Source: Mactra quadrangularis (lineage: Eukaryota; Mollusca; Bivalvia; Venerida; Mactridae). Taken from it: a stretch of 64,000 nucleotides of DNA. Numbering within the stretch: the stretch's first letter is position 1; each line of letters opens with the position of its first letter. Location of the stretch: NCBI GenBank assembly GCA_025267735.1, contig CM046299.1, positions 17,134,232 to 17,198,231 of the forward strand. The letters are read 5' to 3'. The translations under genes were made by a program, and so were the position numbers. Under the pieces are notes generated by a model that was not told the origin of the DNA, did not search any database, and was given only the letters and a program-made list of their open reading frames with translations. Of this stretch, positions 32,404 to 44,700 are shown one piece after another.

Positions 32404-32599
32404 TTTTGGTGGCCAGTTCTACTTACCAGTCCAAGTCCTTATTCTAACTGATAATTATCCATATGCAGGCATTTCAGGTGAAAGAAGGACCCTATTCTAC
32501 TATATTGTAATAGTTTTGATAAAATGACCACGGTCAGTTCATAATGCACTGTTTCATATATCAAGCTCGCCTGAAGTCTAAGCTTAGTGATATAAGTAT

Positions 32600-32822
32600 G
32601 CAGTGGACCTCTAAGGAGTGGGCGTGGACAAGTGGTTATGATGTTGGACTTGTAACCGTTGAAATGCCAGCTACACATAGGTTCAAATCCCATCCGAAAT
32701 CTATTCACTGTTTCCTTGAGCAAGAAACTTAATGCTACAAGCTTAGTACTGGGGGACCAGTAAGTGGACTCGGAAGTGATTAATCTAAGTTGTAAGAACC
32801 TATTTTTCAATTGAGCTTAGAT
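32600..32822 (+). repeat. SINE family C, full-length copy
   Basis: Head TGGACAAGTGGTTATGATGT (box A) and ATAGGTTCAAATCCCATCC (box B), as in a Leu/Ser-type tRNA; middle TTTCCTTGAGCAAGAAACTT; tail GTGATTAATCTAAGTTGTAA then TTGAGCT. Matches 14285-14590 in reverse. Confidence 0.8.
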
Positions 32823-33339
32823 GAATTAGCATACTCTAGTGCATTGTCTATGTGTCTGATAATAATTATGAACTACATGTACTTGCACATGAAAGGAACG
32901 AAACAGAATGTTCATTTACCTAACTTACATATGTTTGCAAATACTTACTAGAAATTGCAAAGTTAACACATTTATAAAACAAAATTTTTAATGGGTTTAA
33001 TATATAAGGAGTTCCTATGTACTAGATATACTTCCTGTGTTTCAGTATGTGTTATCATGAAATCTGATTTTGAAAATGGAATACAGGTAACTAATCATCT
33101 ATGAATGCTTTTGGCAAACAGAGCTGCTTGCATGTGTATGTTGCACTGTGCACATTCATTGAGTTAGCTCCCTTCGATTATTATCTTATAGCTTGCTCCT
33201 AGAGAAATTCAGTCAATTATACGACACAAATTTTAAATTATATTCATAGTACATCTAAATTGGTCTCACATTCTATGATCATAGCATAAAGATTTTGTAA
33301 AAATATCTATCTATAATTTTATAGATACACTTTAAAAGT

Positions 33340-33545
33340 CCAGGGGTAGTATGCACTGTTATGGATGTCTTGGTTTTAACCCCACCAGAGGCAGTGCAGA
33401 TGTACTCGAGCAAGAATTAACCTGCAATTGCTTTACCCAATTCAGCCGTAAATGGGTACCGATAAAGTTAGCTTAATTCCAATGCGCGAATGTGTCGGTT
33501 GCACATAAGGGAATTTAGAAGGAGATTGATAGATAGAAACTAGTA
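33340..33545 (+). repeat. SINE family D copy
   Basis: A decayed tRNA-like head (CTTGGTTTTAACCCCACC as box B) followed by TGTACTCGAGCAAGAATTAA, CTGCAATTGCTTTACCCA and GTAAATGGGTACCG. Related copies at 33880-33960, 50387-50605 and 54637-54840 share the same order of blocks. Confidence 0.65.
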
Positions 33546-33879
33546 ACGCTCTGACCAGGAGTAAAAATTGTAAAGTCGGTGAAGATGGGTCAGGATAAAA
33601 TTAAGGATGTAAAATATAATTACTATGTAAAGACACGGACATATTATAATGTATGAATGTGGTATTGAATGACATAACATATGCTAAACGTTTTAAATGA
33701 TTGTTTAGCAAGGTCAGGCTACATGGTATGTATTAAATTGTATATGTATCTTGAATTAGCCCCTTTTAAGTGATTCTAATCATGGTGTATGAAGATCGTC
33801 TTTATCAAAAAGTAAAACACAAGACAAGATAAGACAAATTTTATTCATGAAAATTTAGGCCATTGGCCCAAAATACAAC

Positions 33880-33960
33880 AATACACTAGAGGCTGTGCAG
33901 ATGTACTTGAGCAAAAATTAACCTGCAATTGCTTTACCCAATTCAGCCCCTTTAATAATA
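33880..33960 (+). repeat. SINE family D internal fragment
   Basis: GTGCAGATGTACTTGAGCAA and TTGCTTTACCCAATTCAGCC nearly repeat the middle of the copy at 33340, about 500 bp upstream. Confidence 0.55.
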
Positions 33961-35299
33961 CACTATACAAAATTGTGTGGTTATGTTGACTTTTTTGGTA
34001 ATAAGGTGAGACAATATATAAATTAACTAAACTAATTATTAATACTGATCTTAAGTAATACACATAATACATGAGATATCTAATTTAGACGTGTTAAATT
34101 ATAAAACACAGAACATTTTCGTAGTCTCCATTTAAAAACTATTTAAGGAAACAAACACTATATAGGTGACCAGGTATTGCTCCAAGCAAATAAAAATGAC
34201 AATGATTCTAATGACTCATTTGTAATTTAATATATAGAGTCATTAGTATTTTATTTCCTACTACGTTTTTCGACCTACTATATTCAACTGTATTATGTAT
34301 TAAATAATTTATTTTAATATATGAAACTCTTATCTTGTTTTATACTATCGTTTTGAAAATCTGAATTTTATATGTATTTAATTTTGGACACATTATAATA
34401 GTATGATTATACATAAATAAAGCTTAATTAATTAATACGTATTATATATACGAGTACAATAATATAGGCAGGCTTTTTAAATCTTATAATTATAGCGTAA
34501 GAGATATCCGTATATTAAAACTTGGTCTAATTTTCCAAATACTAAACAGCAGATATAATTATGCGTTTTGTATAAAGCAAACTAAAGTATGACTTTTTAC
34601 TCATGAATAGTAAAACTAGTGTGCTTGTGTCCAAGTGCATGATCTATAAATAGAATAAAACCACAGAACTTAGAGTCTCGACGTATGATAAAAATTCATG
34701 TTTACTAGTTCATTGCCACCATATACAGATACAATACATTTTAAAAAGAAACTACTAGCATGAAAATTAGTACGCCAAGACAAATTAAGACAAATACTTC
34801 AGTATTCCCGTTTACAGTAATAATTGGTAAGTACAAGCGGATATAGAATAATTGAACATTATTTTGTCGAAATATTGAGCATTACAATTACAAAACATAT
34901 ATTTAAAAATTATCATCTGCACTGCTTCGTAAACTACAGATCGTCAAGCAATATCGATGAAATTATATGTACTCTAATTATTGACAACGACACTCATTCC
35001 GTAATAAAAATCCACCATTTAATTAAAAAAAAAAATGAATTATTTAGCACAATATGCCAATTAACCAGAGGAAGTGGTTGGTTTAGAGATAATTCTATTT
35101 CTAATAATAACATTAGATAAGATATAGATAATAACATTTCGTATATTGATAATGATATCCTTGAAAAATAATCATCACCAGAAAAACCTTATATAGCAAA
35201 TTCAAAAAATAATAACACAAATGAAAAAAAAAATTAAATGAAAATTCCTGGTAAAATCAACTACGTCAAGCTTTCACTATAACCAACCCACCATTGAAT
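33961..35299. other. Intergenic sequence between repeats and the SLC22 pair
   Basis: Very AT-rich, with no coding frame that shows composition or splice context of a gene. A 98-codon frame near 34824 is Asn/Ile-rich and looks accidental. It must include the 3' UTR of the minus-strand transporter. Confidence 0.4.
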
Positions 35300-38200
35300 T
35301 CAAACCAAAGTACTACCAGATTGTTCCTCAACCTTATTTGTAATGATTTTATCTTCTAATGCCACACCTTTAGTCTCTGGTAATAATAATGTTCCTATAA
35401 TACAACATAGCCCTACACCGGCACATATAAAATACATTATACCAGGTACTCTTGTGTTCTGTAATAAAATTTGACTTAAAAATATATGTCTAAATAAATA
35501 ACAGAAGGATTTCCCACTATTTGAAAACAGTGATATATCGATGTATACTTCACAGATACAGTCCAATGGTAAGCATGTGACTGTGTTTATTTGAACCCAC
35601 ATTGTTTATTGGCAATGGTATTTCTTGGCTTAGTAAATACAATTTTAGTTTTAGACAACAATAGTTCACATGTATTTTTAAACATTTTAGTTTCAGTCAA
35701 CACAACATTTAACTTGAAAATAAAATCATTAAGGTATATATAACTAGTTTGATATTGTTTGTGACTCAGATATGCAGCTTTTTGTTCCTTCTAAAGAAAC
35801 TGCCAACATGACTTTCAGCCATTATACAAAAGTAGACGACGAAGAAAGTGCATGCTGTTATTGTAGATTATATTATTATTATAGATTTAAATTGGAGAAC
35901 ACACACTTGTGATCTATGACGACGTCTGGATATGGAAAGCGCAATAAAACCCACAAACACATGCAAAATTTAACAATATAGGGTTGGTTGTTTCCTATAT
36001 GTATTGGTTATGCAATCAATTAACTTATATTCAGGAGATATGCATAAAGAAATATCATTAACAATCCAATCAAATTTTTCAAATTAGATAAATAAGATAT
36101 TTCTGAACTAAATAGAGACATACTTACTAAAAAAGCAAGTTGTGGTCCTATTACAGCACCCAATCTTGCAACTGTATTAAGATAACCATTACCAATATTC
36201 CTGTAAAACACAATTCATGAAGTGCATATATTGTGACGTTTGACATTAATACAACCAATTATACAAGCTGGTGTCTAATAGAGTATATAAATTGTTTTAT
36301 TTTCGGTATGGTAATTAAGACAGAAGTTATCAAGCTTCCTTGCTCTAAGTGAATTGTTTTAATTTTACAGTCACTAATATATCTCTTCAAGTCGAATAAG
36401 GTACTAGTATTTCTAATGATAATAATTAAAAGTCTTTGGAACACAGGCTGATATGAGTAACAAGTGGTAAAATTGTTGATGTTGTTACTTGCTAAATGGA
36501 CCATCAAATTAAATAAACCATGCAGTTTTTGGCTACACACCAAAAGGCCTTTTCATTCTAATAATCTTTCTAAAATTAATTTGCTGATTATTTTGTCGAT
36601 TAATATACATGTATAAACAGGATCTTTTGAACATACCTGACAACAGTAGGATACAATTCCAAAGTCACAAGTTGTACAGGTCCCCAAGCACAACCAATAC
36701 CAAGACTTGCAAACATAGCAAAACCATTAGTTAATGAATCTCGTAAATCTGTTTCTGTAATACATACAATTTCTTAAATAGGTAATACAATTCATGTTCC
36801 TCACGTTTTCTTTGCTCATCGTCTACAATTTAAAGTGAAACCATCACGGTAATTCTTAATTAATTAGTTTTTAGCCTTATATCAAACAGACATCCAATAC
36901 CTTTCTTAATAAACAATGTCTTTTAAACAGGTGGTCTAAAATCCATTTTGGTTTAATATCTAGCCTTTTAAAAAGGTTACAATATCTCGACCACAGAATT
37001 GGACCTACAACCACTTGTTAGATTTGCTCTTACCTGCTTAATATTGACCAAAAAACCAACATTATAAGATTTGCCTGCTAACGGCAAATATGACTATGTC
37101 AAACAATAGTCGATTTTTCAAATACACACGTCGTCTTATCATGAAGCCAATCAACATTAGGAGAAAATCAGACTAAACTAGTAACATCTTACCTATATAT
37201 TGCAAGATACCAACTATTGTACATCCTAAAAACGCAACAAAATATGTAAGTATAACAGTCTTCCGGCGTCCAATCCTAAAACATCCAAGAATGTGATTAT
37301 TGGTTAATAAAAAATATGTGCATTTATCAAAATAGCATTTTATAATGATTTTGCATGACAATGAGTTTGACCATACTTCAAAAGAACTGCTTAATAAAAT
37401 AAACTGAGTTTATGTCTGATGGCCATATATTTATACATACATTAATTGTATGTCAAATTCTCAAATAGAAAGCTCATAAAGATATAATGTACATTTTCGT
37501 ACTTACCAAGAACACAGAGCAATAGCAATAAATGTTGCTGGAATTATGATGACACTAAATAAAAATAAATTCATAAACAAATTTCCTGACAAAGCTTGAA
37601 TACCATATTGTATACCATATGAAAGTAAACCAAGGGCAAGCCTGAAAATAAAGATATGCAAGATGCGTTGAGATAATGAATTAGAAATAGACGTTACCGT
37701 TTTACTTTTGTTGATACTACTAAAACATTAATACCAAGGAGGATCATGGTCATAATTCTAGTAAAGTGCATATTTTTATTCTGTGCGTTTATAAACTAGT
37801 AGCCTTCAGATATGCATTAAATAAAAACATACTCGGATTTGATACTTAAGTATCTAGATGATATACTATGGTTATGATAAAAGCAATGGAGCACTTTAAA
37901 AATCATAATGAGAAGGCACTATGTCATTACTTAATGAATCTTATATATTAGCATGTAGTGAGTTGTATGACTAAAATGTAGATACTAAAACCCTTCGGAT
38001 TTATTCGTACATATACAAAATTATCTAAATCAAGACCAATTGAATTATTGAGAGCCATCTTACCAATTCATCATTGATAATAATGTTATTTTAACTAATC
38101 TTGGAGTAAACAATTGTAAAACAGTATATTTCCTGTCATCTTTGACTACATGTCGTTTTTGTAAATTTAATAGTTCATCTAACGTCTCGTCTAAAATAGG

Positions 38201-40769
38201 ATGTTTGTTTCTCTTAGCAATTATAGTGATAACATCTTTAGCCTCGTTATGCCGATCATGTGACAAATACCATCTGAAGCTTTCTGGCATAAACCTTGAT
38301 ATAAGAACATACAAAACTTACATTATTTTATTCATAAATGAATAAGGCTGACATACTCTGAATCGTAAAGATTGCGTAAAATGTATATCATCATCGCTTT
38401 CATCTTACATGTAACCTTTTCAGGACGGAAAGACAAATTGTGTTAAAACATGACTAATGAATAATTAGACAAAAATAATTAAGCATACTTATGCCCAGCT
38501 GAATGTACAAAAAATAGAACGATCATACATTGTTAATTATAAAAAATGTTACACTAAAATACAATGTACTTGTTTGAAAGAACGTTTTATTTTTTCATTT
38601 CGTTTCTTCAAGTTTGGATATTACCACATACAAAACTATGTCATTATCTAGGTAAATTTAATCTTGGCATTAAAGCTAACTCATATATATATATATATAT
38701 ATACTTTCTTTACCTACCATCCAGCGATCAGGAAAGGAGTTGTGAAGAACACTGTGAGTAGATGCATTTTCCTCCAATCAGGTAGTAAGAAATTTATCAA
38801 ACTATACAAACAGCAAAGTAAAGGCCAAGACGGAGCTGCAATAATCCATGGACGCCATTTAGATAAGCTAACTTCAGTTATCAGTGAATACTCTACTGTT
38901 AAAAATACACCCATTCCAAATCCTGCAGAATAATTTTGTGATTTCATGTATTTATAATCAATAACATTTTACAGAATGTTGCAAATAGACTATTCAACTG
39001 AATTATGTATTAGATTTATCAACAATATTATCGTAACATAACTTGATGGTTACTGCAACATAATTGAATCTAACATTCCTCTGTATGAATGGAACCTTTT
39101 TACATTGAATCTTAAGAAAGTTCCTTAGAAATAATGAAACCTGTTTCAAATTTTGATGTGGATATAAATTCTAAGCTTAACAGTAAATGTTATTTTTTCT
39201 TAGTTAACCTTCATTTCGAATAAAGATTCTTAAAAACTTGGCAATGGCATAACTGTATTGGTTGTAAATACAAATAACTTATGATGTGAAATTTTGTCAA
39301 TTAGGAATAATAACTAATTAAATGAATTTAAAAGGTTGTGGTCAAAATCATATTCCTGCAAGAAAATCGAGAGTATACTCGTACTAATTATAGTTCATAA
39401 AAGTTTGGCTGGTTTTACCCGAATACATCATGTAACTCATGTTTAAACGTTATGTAAAAAATAAACTATATTATAGAGACGATAAATACCACAAAGAGCA
39501 CGTGCACATCCAAACATAAGCCACGATGTTGAGAAGTATGCAATCAGATTGGCTATAATCAGAATAACTTGTGATCCGAGCCATGCAGGCTTTCGTCCAA
39601 AACTATCAGCCAGTTGTCCACTTACTAAGTTTCCAATTAGAATACCAAACATTTGTACAGAGGCAATAGTTGATGGTATCCAAGACATCTCACATGCCAT
39701 TGACCACTTGATATGAAATATTAAAACATACAGTGTATTTTTACCCTTACCTTTACTACATTTAATAAATTACCATTAATCGATAATGTTATGAAGTAAT
39801 TAGGACAGTGATTGTTTTTAGCGGGTTCAAATTTTGGTATTGATCCCTTTCCCTTTGTTTTGGACAAAAAACCTTTAGTCTGTTCTCATAAAATATGTAA
39901 GGATACACGTACACTTTACTTGATGACAGTTTAGCGGACCATCTTCTGAATCATAAACATATTTCACAGCATGCGCGGCAAGTTTTATGCAAATGTTAAA
40001 GTTATTTTTGTTTGTTTGTTATATTGAATCTTTGAGCGTATGAAATTTTTTTTTTGTATTTTTACGAAGGCTAGCTCATCTACCAAACCAACGCCGATTT
40101 TCTTCTGAACCAATCACAATAAAATCTCTTACGAAAAATAAACACAATTTCAATGTTCGGAATTGTGAAATTTAGATATAGTTATATGAAATTAAAATAA
40201 AGCGGAATGTCGACGAACTCGTATCATACCACTTGAATGAGAGCATTAAAACGTCTAGAAACTGTTTCATGATTTGAATACATGAGTTCTTACCTATGGA
40301 CAAAAAAGTTATGGAAAAGGTCATTTGGCTTTAAGAAAGCAAAATACATTGTACTAAAACAGAATAGATCGTACTAAATTACCTCAGATACTATAGTTGT
40401 AATTTCAAAATCATAGTTTATATTTGCACACTTAGTTCCATTTCTGTTAACACAATTCTCTCTGTTGTCATAGCTCTCATGTTTGGTACTTATATTGTAG
40501 CGGTGAACAATATCATCCATACTTACTTTAACACTATCATTGTATGCATTATGATAAGCCTTAGAACGCACAGTACTGTTGACTAGCAACATGTTCATGT
40601 CATCTGCACATTCCCATTTTGGTGAAGCTGATGAAAACACCATTAAAAGAATACTGAAAGTTGTTGGTAATTTCATTAAATGAGCCATTATAGAAAGTTG
40701 TATCTGAAATCTACCACATCCTCCAATTTTCTCTAAAATTGCCTCTGGGTGAGACTTATCCATGCTCAT
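35300..40769 (-). CDS. SLC22-type organic ion transporter, copy A, 9 exons
   Basis: Exons in transcript order: 40383-40769, 39490-39706, 38718-38922, 38064-38294, 37507-37641, 37193-37275, 36637-36754, 36128-36200, 35300-35458; 535 residues, about the family norm of 540-560. It is a 12-helix major facilitator carrier of the plasma membrane; SLC22 members move organic cations, carnitine or organic anions. Seen: helix 1 near LMKLPTTFSILLMVF, a large Cys- and Asn-glycosylation-rich outer loop (NST, NDS, NIS, NGT), the loop end TIVSEW, the MFS motif SGQLADSFGRK, the SLC22 motif PESFRW after helix 6, IGRRK, and PETKG after helix 12. The C-terminus ends in TLV, a class I PDZ ligand. The start matches that of copy B; a longer frame begins at 40847 but is not conserved in B. 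Confidence 0.9.
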
Positions 40770-41771
40770 ATTTATTTTTATAACTATAGTTTTATCAAAA
40801 GATATTAACACTCCTATTATGTAATTTGATTTTCTTTTACAGGACAAAAGACTAAAATGTGCATAACCAATGCACTTGTTATAAATTCTATATTTATATT
40901 ATTCAAACATCCATTCTAGAATGTATGCACCTGCACATAAAGCTGGACTAAGTTGAAAATAATAAAATTTGTTGCCGTGTGGGCATACATACATTAACTT
41001 ACATTGAGATATTTTGTTTGGTTTTACATCGTTTGTCTACAAAAAATATATGAAACCTTTTTATGACCAATCAGCATGATCTAATAAAGGTTTACATTTT
41101 ATCTACAAACAAGACGTTTTTAAATTCCCTTAAACAACATATAGTTCTGTTTGAATAGAAATGTATTGACATTTATATGAAAGGATTCGAGAAGAAACGG
41201 CCAATTGCACTCCATGGGTTCATAGTCATCTCAATCACGATTTTAAAAATTAAAAGCGATAAGTGCTCTGAGTGTTTCGGCAAAATTTAGTCATGATAAG
41301 TTGCTTATACTCTGGCAATGACTAAGATTTAATACTTAGTTGTACAATGAACTAAATGGACCTAATTGGACATCCAAAGTAGGATTTATCATAAATTATT
41401 ATATATATGTAATACTAAATTAATATTAAATGTATGTATACTCAGTCTAAATCAAAGAAAGTCTCGTTTTAATTAAATCAACAACCGACCTCACGTGTGC
41501 TAAGCGTATGACCAACTTAAGTTGAAGCGTGGTTGAAAATACTAATTAATCTTATAAACCATGACTCTATGCATCAAACCTCATCATAGTTGCATAAAAG
41601 TCTCATGAGTATAATTAAAATGTGAGAAATTAACTCTCAAAATTATATAGTCTGTAGTCTTTCAAACTGTGTTGGAATGAATATTGTTTTAAATGTGTTA
41701 TTTAGGAAACAATTACAGCATTCACGAATCGACATCATCTTTTTGATAAAACCGTAGTTCGTATAAAATAT
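40770..41771. promoter_or_regulatory. Shared 1-kb region between two divergent SLC22 genes
   Basis: The only DNA between the two start codons, so it must hold both promoters and 5' UTRs unless there are untranslated exons inside a neighbour. The 35 bases before each ATG are alike (TTTTGATAAAAC then TAGTT and TATAAAA on both strands), so the duplicated arm reaches into the 5' flank. No TATA box at a usable distance is evident. Confidence 0.5.
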
Positions 41772-44700
41772 ATGAGGATGGAAAAATATCATCCAGAGTC
41801 AATTTTAGAGAAAATTGGAGGATGTGGTAGATTTCAAATACAACTTTCTATATTGTCTCATTTGATGAAGTTTCCAACAGTTTTTACTATACTTTTAATG
41901 GTGTTTTCAATTGCTACACCTAAATGGGAATGTGTGGATGACAAACATGTGATTCTAGGCAATAGCACTTTGCAAATAACAGAACGTTTGAATGCCTACC
42001 ATAGCACATATAATGAAAGTTTTAATGCCACAACTGATGATATTTTTCAACGATATAATATAAGTATCGACATTGGTGTCTATGACAATCGTAAGAATTG
42101 TAAAAACAGAAATGGTACAAAGTGCTCGAGTATTAAATATAGTTCTGAAATGAGAACTATAGTATCTGAGGTAATTTTAGCATGATTTATTGATGATATA
42201 TGTTAGTATATTTGGATATATTTAATTAAGTAATTTGCTTTATTTGAATACATGAATTTGTGTCTGGGTTCGTTCTCATATATACATGTGCTCAATATTT
42301 AATGAATTTTTGCAAAATTTATAGCCGTGCTGAGTAATCTGCTCCCATATATTTCAGCATTATTGCGATTTTCAATAAATTGATTCTTCATGTTGTGAAC
42401 TAAACTATTCAATACACAGAAAATAAATCTATCAATTTCTAATGTTACGCCTAGCTGCATTGCGTTATTACAACAGTTTTCGTGTATAAAACAGTATTAC
42501 GATGTCTTAAGTGCCGCTGAAAGTACATTTTGTTAATTACTTTTAAACAAAATTAATATTATACAATGACAAATATAAACTAAAGTTTTATCCCTAACCC
42601 TAATTATGAAAAGCAACCACATCACTGTATTCTTGCCCCTGGTCCATGTACTGCCATGGTACGTATACTCTATTATATTTCTTTCATATCAAGTGGTCAA
42701 TGGCATGTGAGATGTCATGGATACCATCAACTATTGCCTCTGTACAAATGTTTGGTATTCTAATTGGAAACTTAGTAAGTGGACAACTGGCTGATAGTTT
42801 TGGACGAAAGCCTCCATGGCTCGGATCACAAGTTATTCTAGTTATAGCCAATCTGATTGCATACTTCTCAACATCGTGGCTAATGTTTGGATGTGCACGT
42901 GCTCTGTGTGGTATAGCATTTTTGTATTACATTATAATTGCTTAAATAACAATTTCACTTCAGCAAAATAGCTATGCAAAATCATTGAGTTTTTAGGTAG
43001 CCAATAAATACACTTTAAAATGTTTTGGCCTCAAACTAAACATGTTATTTAGAATAAGTTATGGTTCATCTTATTAGGAACCAGGTAATACATGTACCTT
43101 ATATGTGTGCATATCAATGTCATTTTATTCATAAAGATTTGAAAATCTTTATTTAAGCGACAAGAAAATACCTTGAAATTGTTCTTTTTTAAAAATGCAT
43201 CAAAATGGTTCGAGTAAGTCTAAGATCAGACAATATTTTAATGTTTTAAATGCATTAACTTGATGTTTTATATTTTGTAGGTATTGGAATGGGTGTATTT
43301 CTAACAGTACAATATGGCTTGGTAACTGAAGTAAGCTTATCTAAATGGCGTCCATGGATTATTGCAACACCATCCTGGCCTTTAATGTCCTGTTTATATA
43401 GTTTGATAAATTTCTTAGTTCCAGATTGGAGGAAGATGCATCTTATTACAGTTATTTTGACAATTCCATTCATAATTGCCGGTTGGTGAGTGTACAGACA
43501 TACTTAGAGAATATTATATACTAGATCGTTTCGATGTAAACATAAACAAATATGTTAGAATATAGTTTAGTATTTGCTCAAATAGCTACTTTTACAAGGT
43601 AATATTGTTTACTTTAATACATTGACAAACATATTTGACAACCTTTGGAAGCTTTGGAAATACGAATTTATATGAAAATACATATTTATTGATATTAAGT
43701 CCCATGTGCTTTGTTTGCTATTTTGTAAAAGAGTCCTACATTTTACTATTCAATACATGGCTTTATCAAAATGTTGAACATGTTTAAATTACTATAGTTA
43801 AAATCTCTACAAGCCAAACTGTCTTTTGAAGTTATTTGCAAAGTCAATATATAGTTTTAACGTATACAATTTGACTTATAAATATTACCCAATTATTGAT
43901 TAGTCAGATTTAAAACCTCAGCTTGTATTGGCGCATTAAAATGATAACGTTTTAAATTCTCTAAATAAAACGATGCACATTTTACGTAACCTTAATGATT
44001 CAGCGAATTTAAGTCTTACTCATTTTATGAATGAAGTGTTTAAGCGTTTGTTTTTTCTCATATCAAGGTTTATGCCAGAGAGCTTCAGATGGTATTTGTC
44101 ACATGATCGACATAACGAGGCTAAAGATGTTATCACTATAATTGCTAAGAGAAACAAACATCCTATCTCAGATGAGACGTTAGATGAACTATTAAATTTA
44201 CAAAAACGACATGTAGTCAAAGATGACAGGAAATATACTGTTTTTCAATTGTTTACTCCAAGATTAGTTAAAATAACATTATTATCAATGATAAATTGGT
44301 AAGATGGCTTTTTATCATTTACTCGCTTTTGATTTAAATTAATGTTGTAAATGGAAATGCAAATAAAAATGTTGATCTTAAGTTTATGCTTTTGAATTGG
44401 ATAACATTCATGATTACATTATTGCCACATCAAAGATACTGCACAAAAAACTGAGTACTCGTGACCATTCCTGCCTAGCTTTTTAATTATTGGATTTTAT
44501 TTTGAAATTAATAACCACAAATACAGTTTTTGTCATAAGAGTCGCATCAGTACGTCAATATTAAAGCCCTATTATCAAAAGTAACACTGTTTTGAACAGC
44601 AAAGAAATAGACGTTTTTCTATTTCAAACACCTCTAGTGAACAAGATTGTTTTAATTGAATGCAAATATTGCTTGGATTTGTAAATGTTTATGTTATTTT

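Noticed and set aside
40770..40847. N-terminal extension of SLC22 copy A starting at 40847
   Set aside because: The extra 26 codons are not matched upstream of copy B, while the ATG at 40769 aligns with the copy B start.
41762..41767. TATA box for SLC22 copy B
   Set aside because: TATAAA lies only 4 bases before the start codon, too close for a core promoter.
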